NCBI RefSeq assembly: GCF_000814905.1
Contig: NZ_JXAG01000033.1
Coordinates: 1-64,000, forward strand
DNA length: 64,000 nt
Source of the DNA: Enterobacter sp. Bisph1
GTDB taxonomy: Bacteria; Pseudomonadota; Gammaproteobacteria; Enterobacterales; Enterobacteriaceae
Direction of reading: 5' to 3'
The notes below the pieces were generated by a model. The model worked only from the letters and a program-made list of their open reading frames with translations, ran no database searches and was not told the DNA's origin. Made by a program: the position numbers and the translations under genes. Position 1 is the stretch's first letter. Each line of letters opens with the position of its first letter. This document shows positions 38,883-47,123 of this stretch, piece after piece.

Positions 38883-39125
38883 GTTATTTTGGCATGACTG
38901 CGGAGACCAACTAACGAATCCTTTTAAAATAACCCCTGAATTTTGTGGTTTTTTAATGCTGCATCGTGACTAATTTTTCCGTTCACAAGATACTAACGTC
39001 GTTATAGGGTTGCACAACCCTATATATATTTGCTAAAACGTGTAATTCCTTATTGATTTTTACGTCGTTATCACTAAAAATTAATTCCGATAGATTATTC
39101 ATTTTCCCGCACACGGAGTGACGCT

Positions 39126-39530
39126 ATGTCAGAAGCACTTAAATCCCTTAATAACATTCGTACCCTGCGAGTTCAGGCCCGTGAGCTGACCCTTGAAGCT
39201 CTTGAAGAGATGCTCGAAAAATTGACCGTTGTTGTTGAAGAACGTCGTGAAGAAGATTCTTCTCTGCGTAAAGAACAAGAAGAGAAAGAAGCCAAGCTGG
39301 CCGCGTTTCGTCAAAAGCTGCTGGATGAAGGTATCGATCCAAGCGAACTGCTCTCATCTTTGAAAGGTCAGACCACGAAATCTAAATCCGTTCGTGCGCC
39401 GCGCCCTGCCAAATATAAGTATATTGACGAAGACGGCACGGAAAAAAGCTGGACCGGCCAGGGCCGTACGCCGAAGGTGATTGCCAAGGCGCTGGATGAC
39501 GGTAAGAAACTGGAAGATTTTGCCATCTAA
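39126..39530 (+). CDS. H-NS family nucleoid protein (paralogue)
   Basis: This 134-residue nucleoid-associated protein should bind and silence AT-rich DNA. The N-terminal oligomerisation coiled-coil (about 1-65; [17 protein letters not shown]) and the C-terminal DNA-binding domain with GQGRTP (WTGQGRTP) are intact. The middle and end (KLEDFAI) differ from both classical H-NS and StpA, so it looks like an additional paralogue of the type often carried by islands. GGAG precedes the ATG. It lies in AT-rich accessory DNA and is followed by a strong terminator. Confidence 0.94.
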   Translation: MSEALKSLNNIRTLRVQARELTLEALEEMLEKLTVVVEERREEDSSLRKEQEEKEAKLAAFRQKLLDEGIDPSELLSSLKGQTTKSKSVRAPRPAKYKYIDEDGTEKSWTGQGRTPKVIAKALDDGKKLEDFAI

Positions 39531-39603
39531 AAAATATTGGGCCTCTCATTATCTTGCCCGCTATTTTTTCCCTTGCTAACGCAACATTCCTCTGCGTTAT
39601 CGT

Positions 39604-39630
39604 CCCCGCCACCACGGCGGGGATTTTGTT
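39604..39630 (+). terminator. intrinsic terminator of the H-NS-like gene
   Basis: CCCCGCC and GGCGGGG form a 7-bp stem around a 5-base loop, followed by ATTTTGTTTT, 73 bases after the stop codon. Confidence 0.85.
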
Positions 39631-40128
39631 TTATTACGCCCATCTTTTAAATCTTTCCGCCAAAATGTGTTGTTCAACCCACTATCAACATTGAACGCCG
39701 TTTTAATCATTTCGCTTTAACGGCGAAGAAAATTCAGCCCGCATCACCGCGCAGCGGTAAAGTGGGCTCCTCACAATCCTTAAATTTCGTTTCCGCGATA
39801 AACGGCAGACATCACTTAACTGTTCTCTGTCGCAGCGGGAGGTTTCTTTACCAGGCAGGAAATCGGTAAGGTCTGTTTCCCTGGGGATGCAGGTGGCAAG
39901 GAAAATGGATGTGGGAAACTTTACACAAGCCAACGGGTTTACAATGCCTTATCTTTGTCGGCATTACATTGACTTGATTTGGTATTAACCACGGCTGTTT
40001 ATAGAAGGTCAGCTTTCTGCAGCACCTGCTACGGATAAGCAAAACGCCCGGACAATATCTTCGCCCGGCGTTTAAATTGATTTCCCTCTGCTCTCCTGCG
40101 GCTCAAAGATAGCCTGGTCGCTAAACTG
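39631..40128. other. gene-free region after the H-NS-like gene
   Basis: No supported gene is seen. Minus-strand frames at 39703-39933 and 39848-40042 overlap in different phases without ribosome sites and look like noise. The pattern CGGACAATATCTTCGCCCG near 40050 is a small possible hairpin. Confidence 0.45.
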
Positions 40129-40650
40129 TTATATATGATGAAAAAAACTGGCGTTATTATAGTGCGCTGAACAGGCATTTTTTAATAAACCAGACTGTAA
40201 TTCCAGCTCAGGTTCAATACACAACCGATAAATATAACGTTCAATTAAAGAAGGCACCAATTGCTCGCCAAAACAGCAGCCAGGTTCGCACCCATCAGTG
40301 CAGATATGGCATTTTTCATACGCTTCGATGAGTACCCAACCCTGCACCAGGCTCAACACCGGCGGAGACTGTAATTCCAGCAGACAATCGCTGACATACA
40401 GCGAGTAAACATCAATAACGGTGTGGCTTGTCATCTCAGGTCTGGGTATCTTGAGCAGCCGCCATATCTGACCAAAATGGCGGGCGTGAACCCGGTGAAT
40501 CTGATTCGTGAACCACGCTTTGGTAAACGGGGCGCAGTCATCCGTGGGTTTATCTCCTTGATGATCTGCGAATATATTGCAGACGCCTCTGTTTGCTAAA
40601 AATAATGCCAAAGCTACCTTTTGCACTTCTGAGATATAATTTTTATTCAT
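40129..40650 (-). CDS. uncharacterised cysteine-containing protein
   Basis: A 173-residue frame from the chosen start MNKNYISEVQ; an in-frame ATG 18 codons earlier lacks a ribosome site. The protein begins with a hydrophobic helix (QKVALALFLA) and has a cysteine-rich loop, CHICTDGCEPGCCFG (about residues 115-130), that could bind metal or form disulfides. The ends are helical. I do not recognise it. The gene is AT-rich and has a weak TGAG-type ribosome site, so it is supported mainly by length and residue pattern. Confidence 0.5.
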   Translation of the reverse strand: MNKNYISEVQKVALALFLANRGVCNIFADHQGDKPTDDCAPFTKAWFTNQIHRVHARHFGQIWRLLKIPRPEMTSHTVIDVYSLYVSDCLLELQSPPVLSLVQGWVLIEAYEKCHICTDGCEPGCCFGEQLVPSLIERYIYRLCIEPELELQSGLLKNACSAHYNNASFFHHI

Positions 40651-41012
40651 AGTCTCACAAAATATTATAATATTTATATGTTGCACCCACTTTTGATAAT
40701 ACATTTTAACTTAAACATTTCCAGCAAGATTTTATCCATCGCTGGATTAAATTTGTTAGCTGTGTCGCAAAAAAAGAATAATAAAATAATATTTTTCTTA
40801 ATGTTTTCTTAATAAATATAATTAATTGGCAATGTTAAAAATTCCGCATACACGTTAATCCGCCATGGAACGGCATTTTCAGGCGTCGCTGTGCAATTTA
40901 CAACCGACGGGTGTCTGCAACATCCGGCGGGTATGAAAGGGTGAATAAAAATGAAGTGAACCACTGAGCTGGCAAGCAACGTTCAGGGTCCACTTTAACG
41001 CAGGCCGGATGG
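40651..41012. other. gene-free AT-rich region
   Basis: No gene was found in about 360 bp. The first half (40700-40850) is very rich in A+T and probably holds the promoter of the minus-strand gene that ends at 40129. A well-defined -35/-10 pair could not be fixed. Confidence 0.45.
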
Positions 41013-41237
41013 TTACAGATCGGATTCTAAGGCGTCCTGGATAGCATCGGCGAGGGTGGCGACTTCTTGCGAGACATTACGCAGATCCATCTGGCTACGA
41101 ATCCCCGCATTCGCGGTGGTGGCTGACACCGCCGCCTTAGAGATTTCCAGCGCCGCCTGTACCGCTAATAAGCGTTTTCTGTTTTCTACGGCCTCATCGC
41201 CCGTCGCGCCATCAAGATCGAAATACCCTTCTAACAT
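41013..41237 (-). CDS. small helical protein of unknown function
   Basis: This 74-residue, acidic and probably all-helical protein reads MLEGYFDLDGATGDEA, then a long alanine-rich helix and an acidic end (DALESDL). AAGGAGAAAG before the ATG is a strong ribosome site, so a real gene is likely. No membrane segment or signal peptide is present, and no family was recognised. Confidence 0.72.
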   Translation of the reverse strand: MLEGYFDLDGATGDEAVENRKRLLAVQAALEISKAAVSATTANAGIRSQMDLRNVSQEVATLADAIQDALESDL

Positions 41238-41268
41238 TGCTTTCTCCTTCGGGTTTTACCACCAAAGG

Positions 41269-41505
41269 TCAAGCATACACAGTTAGACTGAGGGATGAAA
41301 ATGTAAAACGTGTAGCGAGCAGAGCATACCAGACCGCTATCCATTGGCCCCGCAGGGAAAACGGCTTTCCCGGTACGGTTATGGTGGGTGAGTTTCCGCC
41401 TCTTTCACCGTCACCCAGGCCACGAATGGTAATTAAATCAATATGTCGACCATGACGGAGAAAACAGGTTACGCATCTCCCGGCGTCTCTTTTAAAAAGA
41501 AACAA
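41269..41505 (-). pseudogene. possible SymE-like toxin remnant
   Basis: A 78-codon frame contains RHGRHIDLITIRG and a later PFSLRGQWI segment that recall the SymE toxin family, where a strand is followed by LxGxWL and an EAGF-like motif. Here the part after GQWI diverges (AVWYALLATRFTF) as if shifted or decayed. No ribosome site was seen. This resemblance is from memory and could be chance. Confidence 0.3.
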
Positions 41506-41526
41506 CCACTACTGTAAAACCAGTGC

Positions 41527-41553
41527 AAAAAAAACCGCTCGGACAGAGCGGTA
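41527..41553 (-). terminator. minus-strand intrinsic terminator
   Basis: Read on the minus strand, ACCGCTC and GAGCGGT form a 7-bp stem with a 5-base loop and run into eight U residues. No annotated minus-strand gene lies just upstream, so it may end an unannotated small transcript from the 41554-41760 region. Confidence 0.75.
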
Positions 41554-41761
41554 TAAGGACAACACAGGGAAATTAGGGTTAATGATGATAGCGCCGTTAA
41601 ATATAGCTACTTACTGCGACTCTTCAAGGCCAAAACCATTAATTAAACCAATTACATAGAAAGCCGTACGCTATCAGTAACCGATTACAAATGAGAAAAA
41701 TCTCATTGCTAATATAGCAACATTATGGGCACAATGGCCTGTAACGAATATGCATTTGCAT

Positions 41762-41803
41762 CCCTCAGGAGTAGCCCGGATTTCCTGCTCCTGAGGGTAT
41801 TTT
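41762..41803 (+). terminator. long-stem plus-strand hairpin, terminator-like
   Basis: CCCTCAGGAG (41762-41771) pairs perfectly with CTCCTGAGGG (41788-41797), followed by TATTTTCT. It lies 165 bases before the agsA promoter. No gene precedes it on this strand, so it could belong to a small RNA. Confidence 0.6.
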
Positions 41804-41970
41804 CTCACAGCTTTAAATTCTCCCCTGCGTACCAACACTTTTTTCTCTTCATCCCTACATTACGCCTCGCGCAAGCTACCCAATTTATCGCCTTTTAACC
41901 CGTAACTTTATCGACTCTCCAACGGCTCGCTAGCTTTACAGATTTGCAAGAAAATTTTTTATTTGTGCCC

Positions 41971-42066
41971 CTTGAAAAATCGCCGACAGGAATTATTTTT
42001 ATTGGCGGACAAGCAAGGCTTGCCTTTAAGTTGAGCTTTTGAATGATTTATTCAGGAGGTTAAATT
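41971..42066 (+). promoter_or_regulatory. sigma32-like promoter and fourU RNA thermometer of agsA
   Basis: CTTGAAA at 41971-41977 matches a heat-shock sigma32 -35 element; the -10 element is not a clean match. The leader then begins GGACAAGCAAGGCTTGC, a small hairpin. A second hairpin pairs CTTTTGAA (42036-42043) with TTCAGGAG (42051-42058), so four U residues face AGGA of the ribosome site, the defining fourU arrangement. The leader closely follows the known Salmonella agsA leader as I recall it. Heat would open the hairpin and allow translation. Confidence 0.85.
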
Positions 42067-42534
42067 ATGGCACTCAGAACCTTGTCAGCACTGCCTGGTT
42101 TTAATGATTCTGTATTTGCTGACCGTTTTAATCGTATCGACAGGCTCTTTAGCCAGCTCACCGGCGACTCGCCGGTCGCATCCTTACCTGCTTACGATCT
42201 GAGAAAGGTTGATACCAGCAACTATCTGCTAAACGTCAGTGTTCCTGGCTGGCAAGAGGATGAACTGGAAATTGAGACCGTTGGTGGAACGCTCAATGTG
42301 ACGGGTAAACGTGCTGAAAATGAATCTAAAGACGATCAAGGATGGATATACAAAGGTATTCGCCGCGCGGATTTCCGTCTGAGTTTCTCTTTGCCGGAGC
42401 ATACCCGAGTCAGTAATGCAAAACTTGAAAATGGGATTTTGCAGGTTGCCATTTATCAGGAAATTCCCGAAAGCGAAAAACCGCGCAAAATTGCCATTGA
42501 GAATAGGCAAAAAGCCATTGAACATCAGGCTTGA
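42067..42534 (+). CDS. agsA: small heat-shock protein AgsA (Hsp20)
   Basis: AgsA is an ATP-independent holdase that suppresses protein aggregation at high temperature. The 155 residues hold an N-terminal arm (MALRTLSALP, FNRIDRLFSQLTG), an alpha-crystallin domain (about 40-130; VSVPGWQEDELEIE, ENGILQVAI) and a short C-terminal extension. The start and IDRLFSQLTG opening match Salmonella AgsA as I remember it, and the leader is of the same kind. AGGAGG precedes the ATG. A terminator follows the gene. Confidence 0.92.
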   Translation: MALRTLSALPGFNDSVFADRFNRIDRLFSQLTGDSPVASLPAYDLRKVDTSNYLLNVSVPGWQEDELEIETVGGTLNVTGKRAENESKDDQGWIYKGIRRADFRLSFSLPEHTRVSNAKLENGILQVAIYQEIPESEKPRKIAIENRQKAIEHQA

Positions 42535-42555
42535 TAGTTTCTTTTGATTTTCCCG

Positions 42556-42582
42556 AGGGCCCGTTAATGCGGGCCCTGTTTA
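42556..42582 (+). terminator. intrinsic terminator of agsA
   Basis: AGGGCCCG and CGGGCCCT form an 8-bp perfect stem with a 6-base loop, followed by GTTTATT, 22 bases after the agsA stop. Confidence 0.85.
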
Positions 42583-42805
42583 TTCCCGCACCAGGCACGA
42601 CGCAGCACTTCTGCAAGAGCATTATTTTTTATCATTGCCAGCTGAGATGATTCTTACGAAAGGGTGATACGCGCCAGGCAGGCGTGCCACCGGCCCTGTG
42701 CGGCGAGAAATAACGGCAATATGGGTTATCAGGATCATTAATTTTATCAATCTGCAGAAGGTAATTTGCGATTAGTCAACTTAATGCTTTCGGGTTATAA
42801 CATTC

Positions 42806-42881
42806 GTAAGGGATATGACTTATGACAAGAACCACCCTCTTTACTGGCAGTGACGATGTCGCGTCTGCCAGTTTTTATTTT
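42806..42881 (+). ncRNA. candidate small RNA
   Basis: A plus-strand terminator (ACTGGCAG at 42843-42850 paired with CTGCCAGT at 42865-42872, then TTTTATTTTT) has no annotated gene in front of it. TTATAAC at about 42797 could be a -10 box, which would give a transcript of roughly 75 bases. The tail overlaps the 3' end of the convergent small gene. An open frame from 42822 exists but its codons run into the hairpin. Promoter and 5' end are guesses. Confidence 0.4.
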
Positions 42882-43108
42882 TATAGCAGCCGATTTGCCG
42901 CCTCCATGATTTCCTCCGATGTTAACTCCCTGTCAGACGCTACGCAGAATTCGCGATGATCGCCGGTAAGAGAGTGCACCCCGGCCAGCATTAACTTCAG
43001 ATGAGCCTCTTCCCCGTTCGGATATAACCGCAGCACGCTGGTTACGCCGTTGACGACCTTTTGAACCTTCACAGGCTCAGCGTTAAAGAAAACCAGTACA
43101 TTTTTCAT
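42881..43108 (-). CDS. small uncharacterised protein, 75 residues
   Basis: The frame reads MKNVLVFFNAEPVKVQKVVNG, predicted beta-strands, then SLTGDHREFCVASDRELTSEE and a C-terminal helix. The start at 43108 is preferred to the ATG at 43114 because AACAGG then lies at the usual spacing. It is a compact soluble protein of unknown family. A minus-strand terminator hairpin lies 18 bases upstream of the start, so its promoter must be in the short gap or transcription must read through. Confidence 0.65.
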   Translation of the reverse strand: MKNVLVFFNAEPVKVQKVVNGVTSVLRLYPNGEEAHLKLMLAGVHSLTGDHREFCVASDRELTSEEIMEAANRLL

Positions 43109-43125
43109 AAGCATCCTGTTTGCGT

Positions 43126-43152
43126 AAAAAAGGCCACGGAAACGTGGCCTTT
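43126..43152 (-). terminator. minus-strand intrinsic terminator
   Basis: Read on the minus strand, AAAGGCCACG and CGTGGCCTTT form a 10-bp perfect stem with a 4-base loop, ending in six U residues. It lies between a small plus-strand hydrophobic frame (43200-43268) and the small gene at 42881-43108, and could end an antisense RNA to the former. Confidence 0.85.
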
Positions 43153-43199
43153 GAGTACTATCAGTTGACAGTTCAGAACATGATTCTCAGGAGCCACCC

Positions 43200-43268
43200 G
43201 TGAAAATCATCCTGCCTGTACTACTAATAACCGCTGTCTTTCTGAAGTTGAAGACGGTGGTTATTTGA
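43200..43268 (+). CDS. possible type I toxin, 22-residue hydrophobic peptide
   Basis: GTG at 43200 opens a 22-codon frame reading (M)KIILPVLLITAVFLKLKTVVI, nearly all hydrophobic with two lysines, like small membrane toxins of the Ibs type. AGGAG at 43189-43193 is ideally placed, 6 bases before GTG. On the opposite strand a strong terminator lies about 50 bases upstream, where an antisense RNA covering this frame would end. The toxin reading is an inference. Confidence 0.4.
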   Translation: MKIILPVLLITAVFLKLKTVVI

Positions 43269-43302
43269 GTCTACAGATTATTAAAAATTTGGCATGAATT
43301 AG

Positions 43303-43324
43303 GACGAAATGATGTCATTTCGTC
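43303..43324. repeat. perfect 10-bp inverted repeat
   Basis: GACGAAATGA (43303-43312) and TCATTTCGTC (43315-43324) are perfect inverted arms around TG. No T-tract follows on the plus strand, so it is more like a protein-binding palindrome or a stable hairpin than a terminator. It lies in the gene-free gap between the possible toxin frame and the zinc-ribbon gene. Confidence 0.7.
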
Positions 43325-43531
43325 TGCTACAGATGATATTTCCCTGTAATATCACTGTCGTTTAAGATTATTCTGCTGAGCCGTTCTCTCGCCCCACCCT
43401 GCTGAAATTCAGGCCTTTGTTGGCGAAGTGGGCCGTAGAAAGCATGCCTTAAGGGGCTTTACGCAAAAGCATTACGGGCTATATGCCCCGGGATGGTGTA
43501 TGGTTGTACCCCATTTATCAGGAAAAACCTT

Positions 43532-43702
43532 ATGCAACAACGCAAAAATTCGAAAAATAATCGCAACTATCTTATCAAATGCACTTGCCCTAACTGCACC
43601 CAGCAGTCAGAACATAGCTTCTCCCGAGTCCAGAAAGGCTCAGCATTAATGTGCCCGCACTGCAGTAAAATCTTCAATCAGGATAAAGCCGCCGTCGCTT
43701 AA
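43532..43702 (+). CDS. small zinc-ribbon protein, YnfU-like
   Basis: A 56-residue basic protein (MQQRKNSKNNRNY opening) with two CxxC knuckles, CPNC and CPHC, spaced by about 22 residues, enough to bind one zinc ion. The HSFSRVQKGSALMCPHC pattern recalls the YnfU family of small zinc-binding proteins. The start is set by AGGAAA before ATG at 43532; a longer frame adds 13 unsupported residues. The role is unknown. Confidence 0.75.
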   Translation: MQQRKNSKNNRNYLIKCTCPNCTQQSEHSFSRVQKGSALMCPHCSKIFNQDKAAVA

Positions 43703-43883
43703 ACCTGCCTGCTCGCGGGAAACCGGTCGACTCTTTAACGGCCGGTTGTAAGTCGCCCTATCCTTCCCTCTTTTTAACTATGTTCCGTCTTTATCCGTCG
43801 AAAAATCATGTGTAACGGCTTCCACAAGGCATGTAAGAGCCCAGTGAATGGGCTCCTTGCGTTACTCTTTTTTTCCTGTGTGT

Positions 43884-45371
43884 TCAGGACGATAACCTGC
43901 CATCCGGTTCAAACGCATCATAGACGTAACGATAGATATAATGGTATTCAAAATCAGGAGGCCAGTACGCTCTGACTCGCCCTTGTTGTGCTGCGGTTCT
44001 TTCCCATAACGCGGTGGCGGCGATCGGATCGGTTAATTGTGGATCATTTTCATCGCAGTTCAAAAATTCAGCCCACAGTCTTTTGCGAAAAAGCGTAACC
44101 AGATGCGGATTGTAAATGCCAAGATTTATCTCTATATCATTGGTCATGGCAGCCAGTTCTATTCCTGCCGTCCCAATAATGGCATATTCATCATCAATCA
44201 TAATGACTTTCCAGTGATTATAAATAATCGTTCTTAGCTCATCAGGCAAAAGTTCTTTGATGGTCTTGTATAAATGGACTTTAGGATGGTCTTTCAACTT
44301 GCTTAACGCCTGGTACTGATAATAAGCTTTGGTACTGGATGTTATCGTCAGATCAAACCAAAGAATATAATGATCCATTGAGTTATAGCCGTCGGTTAAT
44401 AAAATCACCGCCTCAACGTCATCCAGTTTTGCGGAAACTGCATCCATAATCTCTCGATACCATAAAAACTGATCAGATATAAAAATATATTTTTTTGCAG
44501 CAGCTATTGCTTTCAAAATCCCCGCAAGCAGGCTCATTTCGCCTTTGGGTGCCCAGTTGGAGTAATACTGATAATTCACTGCTCCTTTTTGTCCGGCCGT
44601 CAACTGCGTCTGTATATAACTCTGTTCGCTATAAACACCGACAGGTGGCGGGGCCCATTCGGGAACATATGTGAAAGTAGTACCATTATAAGGTGGAACC
44701 GGATCGCTAAAGAGATCATATAAATGTCTTGCAATATCAATCACGGCTGGCCCCTTTATTTTTAGCATTCCTCCCGTCCATCCCCAGTAATCCTGGATGA
44801 AAGACGGTTGCATCTGCCACGCCTCGGTATGCTCGTGTTCTTTTGTATCATAGCGGCCTGATGCAACATCCATGGATCCAACATAAGCAACTGTTTCATT
44901 TAATCTTTTTATTAACCATGATTTCTGATGTACGCTACCAAAGTAGCTATTGTGTCTTTCATCAGGTAGGCATACCGTATAACCTGCGGCGTCATTCAAA
45001 GGCTTAGCGAAGTCCTTTGCAGTAAAAGGGGTATAGATGTTTTTATTTAATAAGATCAACACATCTACACCTCTTTCAATTGCCCTTATTAATACCTTTT
45101 GTATTGTTGAATGTTGAGATTTCTCAATATCATTTGGATCAGGTACTAACATGACATTACTGTTTATGTCCCAACCCGTCATCCATATGAAATCACCTTT
45201 CTTTGTCGCTTCAAGATCTTCATAAATGGCTAGAAAAAAATCCTTGCCATTAATCAAAAGATCAATCTTATTTCCCTCAAAAGTATGATTACTGATATTT
45301 TCGCGTGGCACGCCAAGGCGTGACTCCGTTATTTCAGCATCGGTTAAGAGAAAATCATTAAAACTGTTCAT
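43884..45371 (-). CDS. phospholipase D-superfamily protein
   Basis: The 495 residues have two HKD-type motifs of the PLD superfamily. The second, HWKVIMID (His386, Lys388, Asp393), is complete with IIGTAG after it; the first, HQKSWLIK (His148, Lys150), has Lys where Asp is expected. One catalytic histidine per half is kept, so activity on phospholipid or nucleic acid is possible but not sure. There is no signal peptide. It stands alone in AT-rich DNA beside argU, and no VgrG or immunity gene is adjacent. Origin by transfer is likely. Confidence 0.85.
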   Translation of the reverse strand: MNSFNDFLLTDAEITESRLGVPRENISNHTFEGNKIDLLINGKDFFLAIYEDLEATKKGDFIWMTGWDINSNVMLVPDPNDIEKSQHSTIQKVLIRAIERGVDVLILLNKNIYTPFTAKDFAKPLNDAAGYTVCLPDERHNSYFGSVHQKSWLIKRLNETVAYVGSMDVASGRYDTKEHEHTEAWQMQPSFIQDYWGWTGGMLKIKGPAVIDIARHLYDLFSDPVPPYNGTTFTYVPEWAPPPVGVYSEQSYIQTQLTAGQKGAVNYQYYSNWAPKGEMSLLAGILKAIAAAKKYIFISDQFLWYREIMDAVSAKLDDVEAVILLTDGYNSMDHYILWFDLTITSSTKAYYQYQALSKLKDHPKVHLYKTIKELLPDELRTIIYNHWKVIMIDDEYAIIGTAGIELAAMTNDIEINLGIYNPHLVTLFRKRLWAEFLNCDENDPQLTDPIAATALWERTAAQQGRVRAYWPPDFEYHYIYRYVYDAFEPDGRLSS

Positions 45372-45853
45372 ATTCCACCTTTCAATGCGTGTATGAAAAA
45401 TTCGCTTGCGCGATAGTTATCCAGATGGCTATATAAAATAGGCATCTGCCGGTTACCCATAATTTAATTGGGTTATACCCACTATCGGATAATTCCTTCA
45501 CACCTCGCATCTCATGGTTGTTGTGCCATGCAGCAGAAATATAAAAACCAGAAAATAGCGAAATAAAAATAAGTGCGAACGCTATTGGCAGTTATTAATC
45601 AGCAGGCTGTTAAATCGGAAATAATTATTTTTTTACACGTATACATTTCGGCGGCAATATGATTACCACACTATTTATGAAACCAAATATCGTTAGTATT
45701 GTGCGTTTATGGAAAACGATGCTGATTAGGTCGGACAACTCGTCAGAGCGTGGCATTTGAAGTTTGAAAAACCTGGATAGGGTTGATGCCCAGAATACGA
45801 AACAAGGAGGAAATCAGGCTGGATAGAAATTCGCTTAACTTTTTGATTCTAAA
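45372..45853. other. gene-free gap between the PLD gene and argU
   Basis: No supported gene is seen in 482 bp. It includes the region after the 3' end of argU, a classic integration point, but no integrase and no clear direct repeat of the tRNA 3' end were found. The stretch is AT-rich. Confidence 0.5.
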
Positions 45854-45930
45854 TGGTACGCCCTACAGGGTTCGAACCTGTGACCTACGGCTTAGAAGGC
45901 CGTTGCTCTATCCAACTGAGCTAAGGGCGC
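45854..45930 (-). tRNA. argU: tRNA-Arg, anticodon UCU
   Basis: Read on the minus strand the gene begins GCGCCCTTAGCTCAGTTGG, has the anticodon TCT in CCTTCTAAG, the T-arm GGTTCGAAC and ends with encoded CCA. The acceptor stem pairs fully with one G-U at position 1-72. The setting next to folD is that of E. coli argU, the rare-codon AGA/AGG arginine tRNA and a frequent prophage attachment site. Confidence 0.97.
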
Positions 45931-46255
45931 ATTAGGTGGAAACGCGTGGAATTATACGGTCAGCGCCAGGTGAGTCAATGAATTTTCAGCGAGTTGCTTG
46001 CTTAGTGAACGACAGCGCACATTTTCGCAGCACTTGCCGCCTTGTTAACGCAAACTGGCAGGCATTTCCATAACCATTAGAGCCTCAACCGCTTTAACCC
46101 ATCCATACAATGAATGCCTTAAAACGCCTTATCTGGAGAAACGGCAAGCCATCGCAAAGGCGAAATCCACAAACGGTAACTGACAGCGCGTTGCGCTTCT
46201 GACAGAATAGCGACCATCCCCTTACGTTGATATGACAGATGGAATCCTCTCTCTG
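45931..46255. promoter_or_regulatory. argU/folD divergent upstream region
   Basis: This 325-bp gap holds the argU promoter (minus strand) and the folD promoter (plus strand). No other gene is credible; a minus-strand frame over 46094-46399 runs antisense to folD. The expected folD ribosome site is weak, with only GGA near 46240. Confidence 0.5.
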
Positions 46256-47122
46256 ATGGCAGCAAAGATTATTGATGGTAAAACGATTGCGCAGCAGGTG
46301 CGCTCTGAGGTTGCTGAAAAAGTTCGGGCGCGTATTGCGGCAGGATTTCGCGCGCCTGGGCTGGCGGTGATTCTGGTTGGTAGCAATCCGGCATCGCAAA
46401 TTTATGTCGGCAGCAAACGTAAAGCCTGTGAGGAAGTGGGGTTTATCTCCCGCTCTTACGATCTGCCTGCCACCACCAGCGAAGCGGAGCTGCTGGCGCT
46501 TATCGACAAACTGAACGCCGATACCGAGATTGACGGAATTCTGGTGCAGCTACCGCTGCCGGCGGGCATCGATAATGTGAAAGTGCTGGAACGTATCGCG
46601 CCCGATAAAGATGTTGATGGTTTCCACCCGTACAACGTTGGTCGCCTGTGCCAGCGCGCGCCACGCCTGCGTCCCTGTACGCCACGCGGTATCGTCACGC
46701 TGCTTGAGCGTTATAACATTGACACCTTTGGCCTCAACGCCGTGGTGATTGGCGCATCCAATATCGTCGGCCGCCCGATGAGCATGGAGCTACTGCTGGC
46801 CGGGTGCACCACTACCGTCACCCACCGTTTCACCAAAAATCTGCGCCAGCATGTGGAAAACGCCGACCTGCTGATTGTCGCCGTGGGTAAACCTGGCTTT
46901 ATTCCTGGCGAGTGGATCAAAGAGGGAGCGATTGTCATTGATGTGGGTATTAATCGCCTGGAGAGCGGTAAAGTCGTCGGCGATGTGATTTATGAAGAAG
47001 CCGCCGCGCGAGCAGCGTATATTACGCCGGTACCGGGCGGCGTTGGCCCAATGACCGTCGCCACCCTGATCCAGAACACGCTGCAGGCGTGTGAAGAATA
47101 CCATGATGTAAAAGGCGTATAA
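46256..47122 (+). CDS. folD: methylenetetrahydrofolate dehydrogenase/cyclohydrolase
   Basis: FolD interconverts 5,10-methylene-, methenyl- and 10-formyl-tetrahydrofolate with NADP in the cytoplasm, supplying one-carbon units for purines and formyl-Met. The chosen start MAAKIIDG gives 288 residues, the E. coli length; an ATG 8 codons earlier is less likely. The catalytic lysine lies in YVGSKRKAC, the folate site in QLPLP and the NADP site in GASNIVGRP. ybcJ follows after one base, so the two are co-transcribed. Confidence 0.97.
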   Translation: MAAKIIDGKTIAQQVRSEVAEKVRARIAAGFRAPGLAVILVGSNPASQIYVGSKRKACEEVGFISRSYDLPATTSEAELLALIDKLNADTEIDGILVQLPLPAGIDNVKVLERIAPDKDVDGFHPYNVGRLCQRAPRLRPCTPRGIVTLLERYNIDTFGLNAVVIGASNIVGRPMSMELLLAGCTTTVTHRFTKNLRQHVENADLLIVAVGKPGFIPGEWIKEGAIVIDVGINRLESGKVVGDVIYEEAAARAAYITPVPGGVGPMTVATLIQNTLQACEEYHDVKGV

Positions 47123-47123
47123 G

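Noticed and set aside
39703-40042. two overlapping minus-strand frames after the H-NS-like gene
   Set aside because: They are in different phases, with no ribosome sites and no recognisable residues.
45372-45853. integrase or attachment duplicate beside argU
   Set aside because: I looked for a recombinase gene and for a repeat of the tRNA 3' end in the gap and found neither.
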